Origin: an uncultured Prevotella sp.
Lineage (GTDB): Bacteria; Bacteroidota; Bacteroidia; Bacteroidales; Bacteroidaceae
Reading direction: 5' to 3'
Assembly (NCBI GenBank): GCA_944320195.1
Contig: CALUGP010000014.1
Span: 1 to 64,000 of the forward strand
Length of the DNA stretch: 64,000 nt
Position numbers and translations under genes: made by a program. Numbering within the stretch: position 1 is the stretch's first letter; each line of letters starts with the position of its first letter. The notes below the pieces were generated by a model. It saw nothing but the letters and a program-made list of their open reading frames with translations. It searched no databases and was not told the origin of the DNA. Of this stretch, positions 26,199-34,687 are shown piece by piece.

Positions 26199-27608
26199 TT
26201 ATTTCCTCAGAGTGAATTCAAAACGCAATCCGCCCGTGATGTTGTTCCCCACGCTTATCGTGCCGCCATGCAGCAGCACAGAATTCTTCACGATGGCAAG
26301 CCCGAGACCGGTGCCGCCCATCTTGCGGCTGCGCCCTTTGTCCACCCGGTAGAAACGCTCGAAGAGGCGCGGCAGATGCTCGAAGGGCACGCCCACGCCG
26401 TTGTCGCTGAAGGTGAAACACCAATAATCATCTTTCTGCGATGCCGTCAGCATTATCGTGGTGCCCTCTCCGGCGTAGGCAATGGCGTTGTCTGTAAGGT
26501 TGCGGAAGACGCTGTACAGCAGCGACTGGTTGCCGCGCACGGTCACGCCTTGCGGCATGCGGTTGTCGAAACGCATCTTGCGCTCGTTCATCTGCAGCGC
26601 GGTGTCTTTAATGATGCCGGCCACCATCGCGTTGATGTCCACCGTATCGAAGTCCACCATGTCGGGAGCGTCGTCGAGACGGTTGAGCGTAGATATGTCG
26701 TGCAACAACGAAGCCAGGCGCTGCGACTGGACATAGCATCTTTCAAGAAACTGCTGCTTGGTAGCGTCGTTAATGTTGGGATTCTCCAATACGGTCTCCA
26801 GGTAGCCCTGTATGCTTGCCACCGGCGTCTTCAGCTCATGCGCTATGTTCTGCGTAAGCTGGCGTTTCAGGACGTTCTGCTCCTCCTTCGTGCGTTGCAG
26901 GCGCTTGTATATCTTGATTATACGTTCGGCTATCTCGCCCAGTTCGTCGCCGGGGAAGCCCACAAGGTCTTCCGTGTCAAGGCTCTCGTTGTGGTCGGCA
27001 CGGCTGGCGAAAAGGCGCAGCTTGGTGATGTTGTCGCCCAAACGACTCACGAAACGGTACAGGATGAACACCAGGATGAGCATCGCCACAAGCGAAAACC
27101 ACAGATAGTGCTGGTCGGCTTTCAGCGTCTCGGCAAGACTGTTGTCATAAGGCAGGGCGCTGCGCAACACCAGGTCGAACTCTGGCACGTATGTAGCCGA
27201 GTAAAAATAGTTCTGCTTCATCGTAGAGCTCAAGCGGCTGAAATCGTATCCGCTGCCGTCAGAGAAAGCCTCGCGCACCTCGCGCCGGTTGGAATGCTTG
27301 TCCATCTTGGCGTAGTCCTTGTACATGTTGTCGTAAACAACGCTGCCGTCGCGCTTTATCAGAGTGACACGTATGCCGTGCATGTGGTGGCTCTTGACGT
27401 AGCGGTCGAGCGTGTTCTCGGAGTGATTGCCTATGTATTCAAGCGCTTCCATCATCCGTGAGTTATAGTCTTGCAGCCTTGCGTTGAGCGAATATATCTT
27501 GAATTCGCGTTCACGCGCGTGCTGGAAAATGATGAAAGCCGCGGCAAAGGCGATGAAGACTGACAACACACTGACGTAAAGCCGTGTACCAACAGAAGTT
27601 CTGAACAT
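26199..27608 (-). CDS. membrane sensor histidine kinase
   Basis: 469-aa PhoR/ResE-style kinase: first membrane helix at about 10-28, a periplasmic sensor region (about 30-165), second helix (about 168-186), a HAMP-like linker, then HisKA with phosphoacceptor His257 (NIAHELKTPVAS), N-box Asn374 (RNLTDNAIAYA), G1 box SDNGVGVP, F-box FERFYRVDKG and G2 GGTGLGLAIVKN. ATG 27608 starts at the first helix; a longer reading begins outside any domain. It follows its response regulator by 101 bp on the same strand. The signal is unknown. Confidence 0.92.
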   Translation of the reverse strand: MFRTSVGTRLYVSVLSVFIAFAAAFIIFQHAREREFKIYSLNARLQDYNSRMMEALEYIGNHSENTLDRYVKSHHMHGIRVTLIKRDGSVVYDNMYKDYAKMDKHSNRREVREAFSDGSGYDFSRLSSTMKQNYFYSATYVPEFDLVLRSALPYDNSLAETLKADQHYLWFSLVAMLILVFILYRFVSRLGDNITKLRLFASRADHNESLDTEDLVGFPGDELGEIAERIIKIYKRLQRTKEEQNVLKRQLTQNIAHELKTPVASIQGYLETVLENPNINDATKQQFLERCYVQSQRLASLLHDISTLNRLDDAPDMVDFDTVDINAMVAGIIKDTALQMNERKMRFDNRMPQGVTVRGNQSLLYSVFRNLTDNAIAYAGEGTTIMLTASQKDDYWCFTFSDNGVGVPFEHLPRLFERFYRVDKGRSRKMGGTGLGLAIVKNSVLLHGGTISVGNNITGGLRFEFTLRK

Positions 27609-27709
27609 ATTTTCCCAGATTATAAGGTAATGTGGTTGCAAGGCATTACGGCTGGCGACTTTGCCCCATAAACACGCAAACCGCATGACCGTAAAACCGC
27701 AATGAAACT

Positions 27710-28399
27710 TTAAGCGTCAAAATAATACCCGAAACCGAGACGCGTGACGATGCACTTCGAGAACTTTCCTATCTTCTTGCGAAGACGCGTTATGTTTACG
27801 TCCACCGTGCGGTCGAGCACCAGCACGTCCTTCGGCCAAATGCGGTCGATAAGCTCCTGGCGCGAGAACACGCGCCCCTTCTCGTCGAGCAAGAGATGAA
27901 GTATCTCGAATTCGGTCTTCGTGAACGGCACGTCCTCGCCGTCAATGCTCACCGTCTTTTTGTCAAGATTAAGTTCAAGCCCCTGGTAACGCAACACGTT
28001 TGACTGCTGCTCGCCGTTCTTCTCGGCCGTGCGGCGCAACACGGCGCGTATCCTCACAAGCACCTCACGTATGGAAAAAGGTTTTGATATGTAATCGTCC
28101 GCACCGAGATTGAACCCGGTCACCGTGTCGTTCTCCGTGTCGCGAGCCGTCAGGAACACTACGGGAATGTCTTTTGTCTCAGGGTCGGCCTTCAGCCTTT
28201 TAGCCATCGCAAAACCCGACATGCCGCCCATCATTACGTCAAGCAGCAAAAGGTCGAAGCTCTTGATGTCCATGTCCAACGCCTCTTCTGCCGAATTGGC
28301 GGTTTCGACATAATATCCGTCGGTCTCAAGATTGAACTTCAAGATTTCACATAAGTCTTGTTCATCGTCGACTACAAGTATTCGATAATTGTTGTCCAT
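27710..28399 (-). CDS. OmpR/PhoB-family response regulator
   Basis: 229 aa. Receiver domain with acidic pocket Asp11-Asp12, phosphoacceptor Asp54 (LLLDVMMGGMSG), conserved Thr (FLTARD) and Lys (ISKPF); then a winged-helix Trans_reg_C domain (about 130-229) with TKTEFEILHLLLDEKGRVF and DVNITRLRKKIG. Start chosen at ATG 28399 (MDNNYRILVVDDE); the preceding in-frame residues are not part of the fold. First gene of a two-component pair with the kinase at 26199-27608. Target genes unknown. Confidence 0.93.
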   Translation of the reverse strand: MDNNYRILVVDDEQDLCEILKFNLETDGYYVETANSAEEALDMDIKSFDLLLLDVMMGGMSGFAMAKRLKADPETKDIPVVFLTARDTENDTVTGFNLGADDYISKPFSIREVLVRIRAVLRRTAEKNGEQQSNVLRYQGLELNLDKKTVSIDGEDVPFTKTEFEILHLLLDEKGRVFSRQELIDRIWPKDVLVLDRTVDVNITRLRKKIGKFSKCIVTRLGFGYYFDA

Positions 28400-28423
28400 A
28401 ATCTTTGTTTTTAATGCTCGTTG

Positions 28424-28431
28424 CAAAAGTA
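28424..28431 (-). promoter_or_regulatory. -7 box for the two-component operon
   Basis: TACTTTTG on the minus strand, 24 bp before the response regulator start; no TTTG at -33. Confidence 0.5.
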
Positions 28432-28567
28432 CCAACAAATGTATTCATACCTGTTACAACAATATTACAATTAAGTTAAGAATGAAAGGTTTTTGAATCA
28501 AGGAAACACGCTTTATCTGCACAAAAAGCAAAACATCCCTCAAAATCAAATCATCAACTCCTCATTC

Positions 28568-29905
28568 TTAATTCTCGTCAGGCAATTTGCGTCTCGGATT
28601 CTCCTTTGCTCCCATGTCAACCAGTTTCCTTGCAGACGTGACGAAACCCCGGTTGCCGGTCATGGCTTTCTTCGCGTCTTCAAACGCAGACTGCACAGCC
28701 TCAACATTCTTTCCAATCTTGTCAAAACGCTCGACAAACAATGCGACACGCTCAACCAAGGTGTTTGCAAGACCAAACACTTGTTCCTGGTTATCAGCCT
28801 GCCTCTGCTGAGTCCATGCTATCTGCAGGAGGCGCAACAGCGAGAAAAGGTTTTGCTCGCCAGTAATGACAACGTTGCGGTCAAAAGCATAATTCCACAA
28901 TGTGGTGTCAGCCGACACGGCAAGCTGCATCGCGGCCTCCTGAGGGACAAACATTATGACAAAATCCAGCGTAGTCCCTCCCTCCATTGAATATTTGCCA
29001 TAGCTCTTGGCCGCAAGCTCGTCAACATGCCTGCGCACGCTTTTCACGTGTTCTTCAAGATAGCGCTTGCGCTCATCGTCGTTCTCCGCATTCACATAAC
29101 CAATGAATGCCGTCAACGACGCCTTCGAGTCAATGACAACATCCTTATGGTCAGGATAATGAAGAACCACGTCTGGACGCATCATGTCGTCTGTGTCATC
29201 ATTCTTTATGACGTTTCCCTTTGCGTCGCGCATGGTGTATTGGACGTCATATTCTACGCCCTTTGTGAATCCGAACTTGTCAAGCAGGTCGTTAAGCTTC
29301 ATTTCTCCGAAATCGCCCTGTATCTTCGGCCCGGCCTGTAAAGCTTTTGAGAGTTTCTCGGCTTCCACGCCAAGACTTGTCGTCGTTGCGTGCATCTGAC
29401 GCAATTGCTCGCTAAGCGACGCCGTGCTGCGTGTGAACGACTCACGATTGTCATCCATCGACTTCTTCATTTCCGTCATTACGGCCTTCAATGGGGCAAT
29501 GATGGAGTCCATCTGGCTGCGGTTGGTCTTGTCAAGTTCTTCAGAACGTTGCTTGAGCAACCGCTCGGTTGTAGTGTTCAATTGTTCTTGCACCAGTTTC
29601 AGGCGCTCTTCAAATTGCTTGTCAAGCAACGCCGTGCGCTCGTCCTTTTCACGATCATGCCTCCGGTTGGTTTCCTCAAGCCGTGATTCAAACTGCCGTC
29701 GGGCTTCTTCCAACAGCCTCTCATGCTCTTGCTTGCCGTCTTCAATTTGCCTGGCCAGCATCTCCGCTTCGCGTTGTTTGGCCGCGTTCTCGCTTGACAG
29801 CAAAGAGATGCGGTCCGTAAGAGTCCTTGTCTTTCTTTGTCCTACAACCATCATCGCAACAACTGCAGCCAATGCTCCGGCTAAGAAGAATAAAAATGAT
29901 GCCAT
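28568..29905 (-). CDS. rmuC: DNA recombination protein RmuC
   Basis: 445 aa: one N-terminal membrane helix (1-22), a long coiled coil (about 30-150) and the RmuC core, seen as GPKIQGDFGEMKLNDLLDKF, RPDVVLHYPDHKDVVIDSKA and FVPQEAAMQLAV. The core resembles the restriction-endonuclease fold, with DSKAS as the likely catalytic segment; RmuC limits inversions at short repeats. It starts 18 bp after the RecD-like helicase gene, so the two DNA-repair genes are probably one transcript. Confidence 0.93.
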   Translation of the reverse strand: MASFLFFLAGALAAVVAMMVVGQRKTRTLTDRISLLSSENAAKQREAEMLARQIEDGKQEHERLLEEARRQFESRLEETNRRHDREKDERTALLDKQFEERLKLVQEQLNTTTERLLKQRSEELDKTNRSQMDSIIAPLKAVMTEMKKSMDDNRESFTRSTASLSEQLRQMHATTTSLGVEAEKLSKALQAGPKIQGDFGEMKLNDLLDKFGFTKGVEYDVQYTMRDAKGNVIKNDDTDDMMRPDVVLHYPDHKDVVIDSKASLTAFIGYVNAENDDERKRYLEEHVKSVRRHVDELAAKSYGKYSMEGGTTLDFVIMFVPQEAAMQLAVSADTTLWNYAFDRNVVITGEQNLFSLLRLLQIAWTQQRQADNQEQVFGLANTLVERVALFVERFDKIGKNVEAVQSAFEDAKKAMTGNRGFVTSARKLVDMGAKENPRRKLPDEN

Positions 29906-29923
29906 GTCTTGTTTTTATTTAAA

Positions 29924-31453
29924 TTAGTTTGACGTTTGGGTCTTAGGCCAGTTTACAAGAAACAGTTTCTCGGTCGCTCTTGTAAACGCGGTGTATAACC
30001 AATGAATATAGTCAGGAGTAAGCATGTCGTCAGTCATATATCCCTGATCTATGAATACGTGCGACCATTGTCCGCCTTGCGCCTTGTGGCAAGTCACGGC
30101 ATAAGCGTATTTCACTTGCAGCGCATTGTAATACATGTCTTCACGTATTTTTTTCATGCGGTCGGCCTTGAGCGGTATGTCTTGGTAATCTTCCATTACG
30201 GCGTCAAACAACTGTTCGCTCTGCTGATGAGTCAAAGCCGACGCTTCCGAAGTAAGCGTGTCTATGATTATAGTCGCCTGTATTTCATAATTGTTGTAAT
30301 CAGGGAACTGCAGCCACACGTCTGCAAACTTGAATCCGTAAAGTTCTCGCACATTGCGGACGCGCTGCACACAGGCCCTGTCACCGTTAGCTATGAACGA
30401 AAATGAATTTGACAAAGAAACTACAGACCGCGACGAAGCGCCAGACAACATCTTAGACGCAATTGTATTTACCCTGACATCTTCACCATTGGGCTTTTGT
30501 TTCTCACTTCTACTTTCCTTCTCCAGCCAATAATAATTGTTCTTAACGACAAGAAGCATGTCGCCGGTTGTGAGTTCTTCCTCGCGACCGAGCACCATGT
30601 TGCGTATTCCCACGTTATATATGTTTGCCCTCTTGTTGCTGCGCGTCACCACAATTGTCTCATCCATGCCGACTTCCGAATAGCTGCTGTTGAGTTGCTC
30701 GACGAGTTCGTCACCGGGAACTACGCGTATGTCGGCGAATCCCGAAAACCTTATCATAGGCAGGCGAGTCACTTCATCATGAGTAACCATGCGCCGTATC
30801 ATCGTTGCATTGTAAAGAATGCCTGAGCCTTCAGCTTGGCGCAACACTTCGTCAAGGTCGCATTGATAAACGGACAGGCCGTATCCTTCCATATAACCGG
30901 CCGACAAAGCAGGCGACTCGTCCGCGCCAACCGGCGGCAGCTGGGCCTTGTCTCCGACAATCATCATGCGGCAGTTACGCCCTGAATAAACGAAACTTAC
31001 AAGGTCGTCAAGCAGCCGTCCCGTACCGAACGACATGTATTCAGACGTTCCGCCGTTTGCTATCATCGATGCCTCGTCGACCATAAAGAGAGTGTCTTGC
31101 GCAAGATTGTCGTTCAGGTTGAACTTACTTGATTCGCCGTTGAAAGCCTTTTGCCTGTAGATGCGGCGGTGTATGGTAAACGCCTGATGGCCGGAGTTGA
31201 GCGAGAACACCTTGGCGGCACGTCCGGTAGGCGCAAGCAAGACAACCTTTTGGCGCAATGAGACCATCGTTTTCACAAAAGCCGAAGCCAAAGAGGTCTT
31301 GCCAGTACCGGCCGAGCCGCGCAATATCATGACACAATGGCCGTTCCTGTCTGTCATGAAACGGCAGAATGTGTCTATGGCGGCGGTCTGGTCGCGTGTC
31401 GGCACAAGCCCGAATGCTCGCCTTACCAGCAAAGACAGTTCGTCGACAATCAT
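29924..31453 (-). CDS. RecD-like SF1B DNA helicase
   Basis: 509-aa ATPase with Walker A GSAGTGKTS (46-54), APTGRAAK (motif Ia), Walker B VDEAS (125-129), motif III GDKAQLPPVG (168-177) and a C-terminal UvrD_C_2 segment TCHKAQGGQW with TAFTRATEKLFLVNW. This is the short RecD2/Dda-like architecture without the long N-terminal region of RecD2, common in Bacteroidetes. Upstream of and co-oriented with rmuC (18 bp). Exact biological role not assigned. Confidence 0.88.
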   Translation of the reverse strand: MIVDELSLLVRRAFGLVPTRDQTAAIDTFCRFMTDRNGHCVMILRGSAGTGKTSLASAFVKTMVSLRQKVVLLAPTGRAAKVFSLNSGHQAFTIHRRIYRQKAFNGESSKFNLNDNLAQDTLFMVDEASMIANGGTSEYMSFGTGRLLDDLVSFVYSGRNCRMMIVGDKAQLPPVGADESPALSAGYMEGYGLSVYQCDLDEVLRQAEGSGILYNATMIRRMVTHDEVTRLPMIRFSGFADIRVVPGDELVEQLNSSYSEVGMDETIVVTRSNKRANIYNVGIRNMVLGREEELTTGDMLLVVKNNYYWLEKESRSEKQKPNGEDVRVNTIASKMLSGASSRSVVSLSNSFSFIANGDRACVQRVRNVRELYGFKFADVWLQFPDYNNYEIQATIIIDTLTSEASALTHQQSEQLFDAVMEDYQDIPLKADRMKKIREDMYYNALQVKYAYAVTCHKAQGGQWSHVFIDQGYMTDDMLTPDYIHWLYTAFTRATEKLFLVNWPKTQTSN

Positions 31454-31617
31454 CAGTTTTTAACTTAAAGGTTTGGTCTTACGGATTATTTGGCGTATTT
31501 TTGCAACGCATAGGATGCGCTAAGCATAATGCAAACTTACTAAAAATAATTGGTATATATGCTTCGCGTTGTGATAAAATGTTTTTTTATTCACGGTAAA
31601 GTCTGTTTCCAAGGATT

Positions 31618-32094
31618 ATGAGAATCAACAAGAACCACATTTTGGGAGCATTGGCTGCTGCATTGGCCGTCACGTGCGTACTAAGCATATACGCCCCTAT
31701 GCGCTTTGACAAGCAGCGGGCGACGCGTGAGCAAGCAGTAAAAGAGAGGCTTGTCAAGATAAGATACGCCGAAGAGCGTTACCGCAAGGCCAACGGCTCA
31801 TACACAGACAACTTCGCCGCATTAGTCAACGGCGGTTACATTGCAGACTCGTTGCAATACATTCCATTTACAGAAAACAAAAAGTTTCATATCGCCGTGA
31901 GCACCCAAATCGGGAAATCGGGCCGGCAGATACCCATGATGGAATGCGGAGCCGGTTATGAAGACTATCTCGACGGCCTTGACGCAGGAAGCATATCCAA
32001 CCTTATTGAAGAGGCAAACAATGCCGGGCGTTACCCCGGACTTAAAATAGGAGACATTACCACACCTAACGACAATGCAGGAAACTGGGAATAA
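31618..32094 (+). CDS. pilin-like single-pass membrane protein
   Basis: 158 aa. One N-terminal hydrophobic helix (about 8-27), then a helix IRYAEERYRKANGSYTDNF whose A-x-x-x-Y-x-x-x-x-G-x-Y spacing resembles type II/IV pseudopilins, though the classic GFTLIE prepilin motif is absent. The rest is a small mixed domain. No known family recognised with confidence. Overlaps the next gene (DUF3822) by 20 bp if that gene starts at 32075, and the pair precedes rsmD. Confidence 0.65.
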   Translation: MRINKNHILGALAAALAVTCVLSIYAPMRFDKQRATREQAVKERLVKIRYAEERYRKANGSYTDNFAALVNGGYIADSLQYIPFTENKKFHIAVSTQIGKSGRQIPMMECGAGYEDYLDGLDAGSISNLIEEANNAGRYPGLKIGDITTPNDNAGNWE

Positions 32095-33004
32095 GATATT
32101 CACACAGGCAACCGGACAGACTGGCACTCAGGCTGCCGTCAACCAACAGAGCGTGCATGCCGGTATGGAGAACGCATCCGCAAGCTCGCCTACTTTAACT
32201 TTGTCTGCAAAAAAGATGCCGCGTCTTACAATACGTGTAGGCAACCGCACGCTATCGTTTTCAGCCCTTGACGCGGGCAGCCAGGCTGGAATTGTGTTTG
32301 AGCCGTACACCGTAAGGAGCGGCATATCAATGGCAGCCAACCTTAGGGAAGCGTTCAGGGAGATTGACCTGTTGCGCAACGGATGGCAAAGAGCCATGGT
32401 ATTGGTGAATTCGCCGGTGCTCATGGTTCCGGTGGACGAATATAAGGACAGTCTGAAAGAAGTGTTTTTCAAGCACGCCATAACAGGAAGAGAAGGCGAG
32501 ACGGTTATGTCTGCCGTGCTGCCTTCACTCAACGCCGTGGCCGTATATTCAATAAACAAAGACTTGAAACTGGTCGTTGACGACCATTTCGCCGACGTCC
32601 GCTTCACACATGTCTGCACTCCTGTGTGGAATCATCTGTACCGGCGCAGCTTCACGGGCGTGAGAATGAAGCTGTACGCCTATTTCCACGACAAGAGAAT
32701 CGACGTGTTCAGTTTTCAGCAAAACCGCTTCAAGTTCACCAACAGCTTTGACACAAACCTCGCTCCGGATGCCGTTTACTTCATACTGAACGTATGGAAG
32801 CAGCTGGCTTTCGACAACCGGCGCGACGAGCTTCATCTCGTAGGCGAGCTTCCAAAGCGTGACGAGCTTGTGCAAGAACTGCGACAATTCATACAAAACG
32901 TATATGTCATCAACCCGAAAGCCGAATTCAACCGTGCTCCTATAACTGAAATAAAGGGATTGCCGTATGACTTGCTGACACATTTCCTGAAAAGCCAGGG
33001 ATGA
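32075..33004 (+). CDS. DUF3822 family protein
   Basis: 309 aa from the ATG at 32075; an ATG at 32165 (279 aa) is an equally good start and would remove both the overlap with the upstream gene and a Gln/Thr-rich leader. The body matches the Bacteroidetes-specific DUF3822 family usually found just before rsmD: LTIRVGNRTLSFSA, MVLVNSPVLMVPVDEY, RRSFTGVRMKLYAYFHDKR. The alternating strands and late LHLVGELPKRDEL are reminiscent of actin-like ATPase folds, but that is only an impression. Function unknown. Confidence 0.8.
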   Translation: MQETGNKIFTQATGQTGTQAAVNQQSVHAGMENASASSPTLTLSAKKMPRLTIRVGNRTLSFSALDAGSQAGIVFEPYTVRSGISMAANLREAFREIDLLRNGWQRAMVLVNSPVLMVPVDEYKDSLKEVFFKHAITGREGETVMSAVLPSLNAVAVYSINKDLKLVVDDHFADVRFTHVCTPVWNHLYRRSFTGVRMKLYAYFHDKRIDVFSFQQNRFKFTNSFDTNLAPDAVYFILNVWKQLAFDNRRDELHLVGELPKRDELVQELRQFIQNVYVINPKAEFNRAPITEIKGLPYDLLTHFLKSQG

Positions 33005-33119
33005 AGAGCCAAGAAAATATGCCTTGTACAGCTTCAACCGGCATTCTCATCGATTCCTAACCATTGATTAACAAAGTGGAGTTTTCTTAAATTACAACCT
33101 TTAACCCAACATTAACAAA

Positions 33120-33683
33120 GTGCGCATAATAACGGGAATATACAAGGGACGTCATTTTGACATTCCAAAAACATTCAAGGCGAGGCCTACCACTGACTTT
33201 GCAAAGGAAAACATCTTCAACGTGCTCAACGGCTACATCGACTTCGACGGAGCCGCTGCCTTGGACCTGTTCTCGGGCACCGGCAGCATATCCCTCGAAC
33301 TCTTGTCGCGCGGATGCGCCTCGGTGATAAGCGTAGAGGCCGACCGCGACCATCACGCCTTCATAAAGCAATGCCTCCAGAAGCTCGGCACAGACAAGTG
33401 CGTGCCGCTTCGCGGCGACGTGTTCCGCTTCATAAAGAGCTGCCGCCAGCGGTTCGACTTCATCTTCGCCGACCCTCCTTACGCCCTGCCCTCGCTTCCA
33501 TCGCTGCCCGGGATGATACTGGAGCGCGGCTTGCTCAATCCGGGAGGCGTGTTCGTATTTGAACACGGAAAGCACAACTCGTTTGAAGACGTGCCCGGAT
33601 TCATCGAGCACCGCGCCTACGGAAGCGTCAACTTCAGCCTGTTCAGACAGCCTGAGGAAGACGTGACAGGCACAGATTGCTGA
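33120..33683 (+). CDS. rsmD: 16S rRNA (guanine966-N2)-methyltransferase
   Basis: 187-aa Rossmann methyltransferase that modifies G966 of 16S rRNA during 30S assembly. SAM-binding motif LDLFSGTGSISLE (about 49-61), acidic VEADRD, and the amino-methyltransferase catalytic motif ADPPY. N-terminal RPTTDFAKENIFN is the RsmD signature. The start codon is GTG (33120), giving MRIITGIYKG, the expected family start. Confidence 0.94.
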   Translation: MRIITGIYKGRHFDIPKTFKARPTTDFAKENIFNVLNGYIDFDGAAALDLFSGTGSISLELLSRGCASVISVEADRDHHAFIKQCLQKLGTDKCVPLRGDVFRFIKSCRQRFDFIFADPPYALPSLPSLPGMILERGLLNPGGVFVFEHGKHNSFEDVPGFIEHRAYGSVNFSLFRQPEEDVTGTDC

Positions 33684-33730
33684 CACTTATACAGGCACAC
33701 ACAATCCACACTACACCGCTTCATTTTGCC

Positions 33731-33912
33731 AAAGAGGGTGTATCAAAATGGGTTTACTGCTCTTGTAGGGACATAATTCATTATGTCCGTACGCCACGGA
33801 GGGGCGTATAAATATCTCTATGTCAGCGTAATACGTTTCTTACGAAACGTGCTGGCATAATGAGTTATGTCCCTGCAATGGCAATGTATTGCAGTTTTGA
33901 TACACCCTCTTT
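33731..33912. repeat. 182-bp element with perfect 18-bp TIRs (GGGACATAA family)
   Basis: Terminal inverted repeats 33731-33748 and 33895-33912 are perfect complements (AAAGAGGGTGTATCAAAA). The interior holds its own inverted pairs GGGACATAA/TTATGTCCC and AAACGT. No ORF, so MITE-like or REP-like. A divergent relative in opposite orientation is at 21274-21456. It fills most of the 308-bp gap between rsmD and the GNAT gene. Confidence 0.85.
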
Positions 33913-33991
33913 TTGTGTATGGTTGGCGGCCATCCGCCCGTAGCTTGCCTGGCGGCGGCACGGTGGTGACTGCCTGCAAAACGGGCGGAGA

Positions 33992-34561
33992 CTACAAAGC
34001 TATCTGCATGTGCTTCATGGCGTGGCCTCCCCAAGAGTTTTCGCCCACGGTCTTGAAGCCCACACGGGCGTAAAGCTTCTCAGCCTTCGGGTTGCCCGTA
34101 TCCACAAGCAGGCCCACGGCTGGCAGGCCCATGCCGCGCGCCTTGTCAACGGTGGCGTTGAGCAGGGCCGTGGCTATGCCCTTGCCACGGCAGTTTTCAG
34201 GCACGGCTATGCTGTCGATGTAAAGCTCACCTGCCTGCGTCTCGTCGGGCATGGAGCTGAAATCGCGCCCGAAGTTCTCCTTTGCGGCATCGATGAAGGC
34301 CTTGCGCAGTTCGCGAAGCTGCGCTCCGTCATACGACACGCATGCGCCGCACAATCCTCCGTCGTCGCCTATCGCCACAATGGTGTTCTTGTAACTGTAT
34401 TGTGAGTTGTCTGCCAATACCAAGGAGGTCATCACGCGCTCAAAGTCGTCGAGCGTATGGTCTGGGCCTGTGAAATAGCGGCAACAGTCGTAGTTCATGG
34501 CCTGCATTATCAGCCTTGCTATCGACAAGGCCTGAAAGTCTTGCGCATTCTGTATTTCCAT
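33992..34561 (-). CDS. GNAT family N-acetyltransferase
   Basis: 189 aa. Acetyl-CoA binding motif A is clear: LYIDSIAVPENCRGKGIATA (R-G-K-G-I-A loop), followed by a helix and VGLLVDTGNPKAEKLYARVGF, the standard GNAT motif B. The acceptor cannot be inferred. Single gene; an imperfect hairpin at 34607-34671 separates it from the CNNM gene. Confidence 0.88.
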   Translation of the reverse strand: MEIQNAQDFQALSIARLIMQAMNYDCCRYFTGPDHTLDDFERVMTSLVLADNSQYSYKNTIVAIGDDGGLCGACVSYDGAQLRELRKAFIDAAKENFGRDFSSMPDETQAGELYIDSIAVPENCRGKGIATALLNATVDKARGMGLPAVGLLVDTGNPKAEKLYARVGFKTVGENSWGGHAMKHMQIAL

Positions 34562-34606
34562 AACCTATTATAATTTAAGAGTTAATAACTTGCCAAAACA
34601 TGTTCC

Positions 34607-34671
34607 AGGAACCGGGAGTTAAGAAAATTACCCTTGCCGTGCAGCCGACAAGGGTAATCTTCTTGGTTCCT
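34607..34671. terminator. hairpin between the CNNM and GNAT genes
   Basis: AAGAAAATTACCCTTG pairs with CAAGGGTAATCTTCTT (one mismatch) around a 12-nt loop, and outer GGAACC/GGTTCC also pair. It follows the stop of the minus-strand CNNM gene. Confidence 0.65.
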
Positions 34672-34687
34672 GACGATTAAATCCTGA

